From Acidimicrobiia bacterium (lineage in GTDB: Bacteria > Actinomycetota > Acidimicrobiia > Acidimicrobiales > Bin134), in contig VYDF01000071.1 in NCBI GenBank assembly GCA_009843565.1, forward strand, positions 1-8,734: DNA of 8,734 nt, in the 5' to 3' direction. Both the position numbers and the translations under genes were made by a program. Each line of letters opens with the position of its first letter. Positions within the stretch are counted from its first letter, which is position 1. Positions 7,623 through 8,734 of this stretch are shown piece by piece. Below the pieces are notes generated by a model, which was given only the letters and a program-made list of their open reading frames with translations, was not told where the DNA came from and ran no database searches.

Positions 7623-8022
7623 GCATTGGATGGATGCCGAAAAGCAGATCGGAGATTCCTATGAGATGGGGCCGAAAGCCCAGATAGGTGAGATCAGCTT
7701 CGATCTCTCACTCAGGCGGTGGTCCAGGGGTTTCGCGTAGAGCTGAAGTGGGATTCCGCTGTCATGAACCGTGGAAAGTTCAAGCTGACGGGATTGTCGT
7801 CCGTATGGAGTCAAGGGAGCCGTCGTTGACCCACAAGGCCAGGGGAAATTTGGGCGGAGGATTTGGCTGATGGCGATGAGGCGCGGGTGGCAATGGAGAC
7901 TGACCGGAATGGATTGCCGCTTAGTCCTGTTTGGGCTGCGACTCAGTTGAATGGAAGCACTCTTCGACCACCTCGTAGGCAGTTTGGACGAACGCATTGC
8001 AGCAGCATTGCTCTATTCCTTT
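7623..8022. other. Gene-poor stretch with weak coding scraps
   Basis: No frame in this stretch gives a convincing protein. On the plus strand 7863-8051 reads about 60 codons beginning LADGDEARVAMETDRNGLP, which is plausible only for its first half. On the minus strand 7921-8022 continues the frame of the small gene at 8023-8265 past its TAA for 33 codons (including FVQTAYEVVEECFHSTE). A short inverted repeat sits at 7690-7707. The region also covers the upstream side of the DUF6159-like gene, so its promoter should be here, but I could not identify the hexamers. Confidence 0.35.
7690..7707. repeat. Short inverted repeat (GAGATC-6-GATCTC)
   Basis: GAGATC at 7690-7695 and GATCTC at 7702-7707 form a perfect 6-base inverted repeat around a 6-base loop. 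Flanking bases GTGA and TCAC extend the pairing if a 2-base bulge is allowed. It lies about 125 bases upstream of the proposed start of the minus-strand DUF6159-like gene. It could be an operator or a leader hairpin, but a 6-base palindrome arises easily by chance and there is no T-run to suggest a terminator. Confidence 0.25.
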
Positions 8023-8265
8023 TTACCATGCTCGTCCGGCAATCAATTTGAGGATGTGGTTTAGGTCAGGAATCCCCGTCGGCACTTCCAAGCAATAGAC
8101 ACGTCCTCGTGACCGGGGCGCGATACCCGCCTCGGCGAGCAGTGCGTCTGCGTCGTCATCGATCTCGGCTTGCTCATCTAGCGTTCTCGGACGCTCATGC
8201 GTGTGTGTCTTGCCAGTTGCAAAATCATGGCGGTGTGTCTTGGTTCTGTACATCGCAGCTGGCAT
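8023..8265 (-). CDS. Small hypothetical protein with paired KTHxH motifs
   Basis: This frame encodes 80 residues from the ATG at 8265, ending with TAA at 8023-8025. The N-terminal part contains KTHRH and KTHTH within 15 residues, a His-x-His pattern that could bind a metal, although this is only suggestive. An acidic helix-like stretch follows (DEQAEIDDDADALLAEAG), then a more hydrophobic C-terminus (RVYCLEVPTGIPDLNHILKLIAG). Its composition is that of a soluble protein rather than an out-of-frame shadow. I do not recognise a family. The frame is open upstream to about 8307 and also continues 33 codons after the TAA, so it may be a fragment of a larger broken gene. It is divergent from the partial gene at the right edge. 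No good ribosome binding site is visible. Confidence 0.45.
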   Translation of the reverse strand: MPAAMYRTKTHRHDFATGKTHTHERPRTLDEQAEIDDDADALLAEAGIAPRSRGRVYCLEVPTGIPDLNHILKLIAGRAW

Positions 8266-8327
8266 CCAAGTGCGCCTGCTGGGGCCAAATCGCTGGCAGG
8301 AAGATCCTCATAGGGACATCTGACTCC

Positions 8328-8734
8328 ATGAACATCTTGGAGCTTCGTCGTCCATGGGCGGGAGGATCGCTGATTCCCAAATTGTTGGCGCTGACGAGGC
8401 CCGACGGCATCGGGAGGGTAGTCGATTTGGCCGTCGGGCCCGCCGGTGTTGCCGCTGTTGGAATACAGGAACCGCCATACACCGCGTCTGAAGCCGAGTT
8501 CGCCCTGCCCGACGTCCGCATAGAAAAAGACGGCTATGAGCTACGCTATAACGAGCCCGAAGGCGGCATCACACTGTGGGATCTAACCGGCGACGATGCC
8601 GTCTATGTCTTCGATGCCGAGACTCTGCAAAGCGAGGGTCAGCCAGAGGGCACACGAGAAGTCGAGAACGAAAAAGGCCTTTTGGTGGTGGAGTTCCTCG
8701 ACCCCGAATCCGGCGATGTCCTCGTCGCTTTATC
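8328..8734 (+). CDS. Hypothetical acidic protein, 3' end beyond window
   Basis: From the ATG at 8328 the frame stays open for 135 codons to the right edge with no stop. The translation is clearly protein-like after about residue 25: VVDLAVGPAGVAAVGIQEP, then ALPDVRIEKDGYELRYNEPEGG, GDDAVYVFDAETLQ, and GLLVVEFLDPESGDVLVAL. The alternating short hydrophobic strands, turns and many Asp/Glu residues suggest an extracellular all-beta protein. The DLAVGPAGVAAVG phrase resembles repeats in secreted beta-propeller-like actinobacterial proteins, which is a weak judgement by eye. There is no signal peptide after the ATG. The upstream frame is also open, so the true start may be elsewhere, or the N-terminus may have been lost. 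An AGGG at 8312-8315, twelve bases before the ATG, is the only candidate ribosome binding site. Confidence 0.55.
   Translation, partial: MNILELRRPWAGGSLIPKLLALTRPDGIGRVVDLAVGPAGVAAVGIQEPPYTASEAEFALPDVRIEKDGYELRYNEPEGGITLWDLTGDDAVYVFDAETLQSEGQPEGTREVENEKGLLVVEFLDPESGDVLVAL

Noticed and set aside
7672..7683. GGGC-CGAAA-GCCC hairpin as a terminator
   Set aside because: The stem is only four base pairs and no T-run follows on either strand.
1..8734. Mobile element, CRISPR array, tRNA/rRNA or toxin-antitoxin pair
   Set aside because: I saw no transposase or integrase motifs, no terminal inverted repeats with target duplications, no regularly spaced repeats and no cloverleaf-like sequence.

Overview
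This window looks like a chromosomal segment from an uncultured, high-GC actinobacterium, most likely related to the Acidimicrobiia. The evidence is the GC-rich codon use, GTG/TTG starts, a DUF6159-type membrane protein typical of actinobacteria, and a cell-wall-binding-repeat (CWB2) protein with a C-terminal domain I associate with marine and symbiotic Acidimicrobiia. The taxonomic call is inference; there is no rRNA or marker gene here.

Layout. 1-480: scraps of reading frame in different frames, probably a degraded gene. 480-1244 (+): intact six-helix membrane protein. 1245-1496: no convincing gene. 1497-3106 (+): a secreted CWB2-repeat protein broken by two in-frame stops and three frameshifts. 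3251-4594 (+): intact membrane-anchored extracytoplasmic protein with two related halves. 4747-5835 (+): intact lipoprotein. 5854-6321 (-): a four-helix membrane protein interrupted by two in-frame stops, convergent with the lipoprotein gene. 6322-6572: nothing clear. 6573-7565 (-): DUF6159-like multi-pass membrane protein. 7623-8022: no convincing gene. 8023-8265 (-): small histidine-containing hypothetical protein. 8328 to the right edge (+): 5' part of a hypothetical acidic protein that runs out of the window.

Almost everything recognisable is a cell-envelope protein (membrane, lipoprotein or cell-wall binding). There is no sign of a metabolic pathway, mobile element, CRISPR array, RNA gene or defence system. 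The most notable property is gene decay. Two genes carry seven disruptive lesions in about 2.1 kb, while four intact genes totalling about 4.2 kb carry none. Low coding density and scattered frame remnants fit a genome losing genes, as in a host-associated lineage, although consensus error in an assembled genome cannot be excluded from the sequence alone. I found no convincing previously undescribed multi-gene system.
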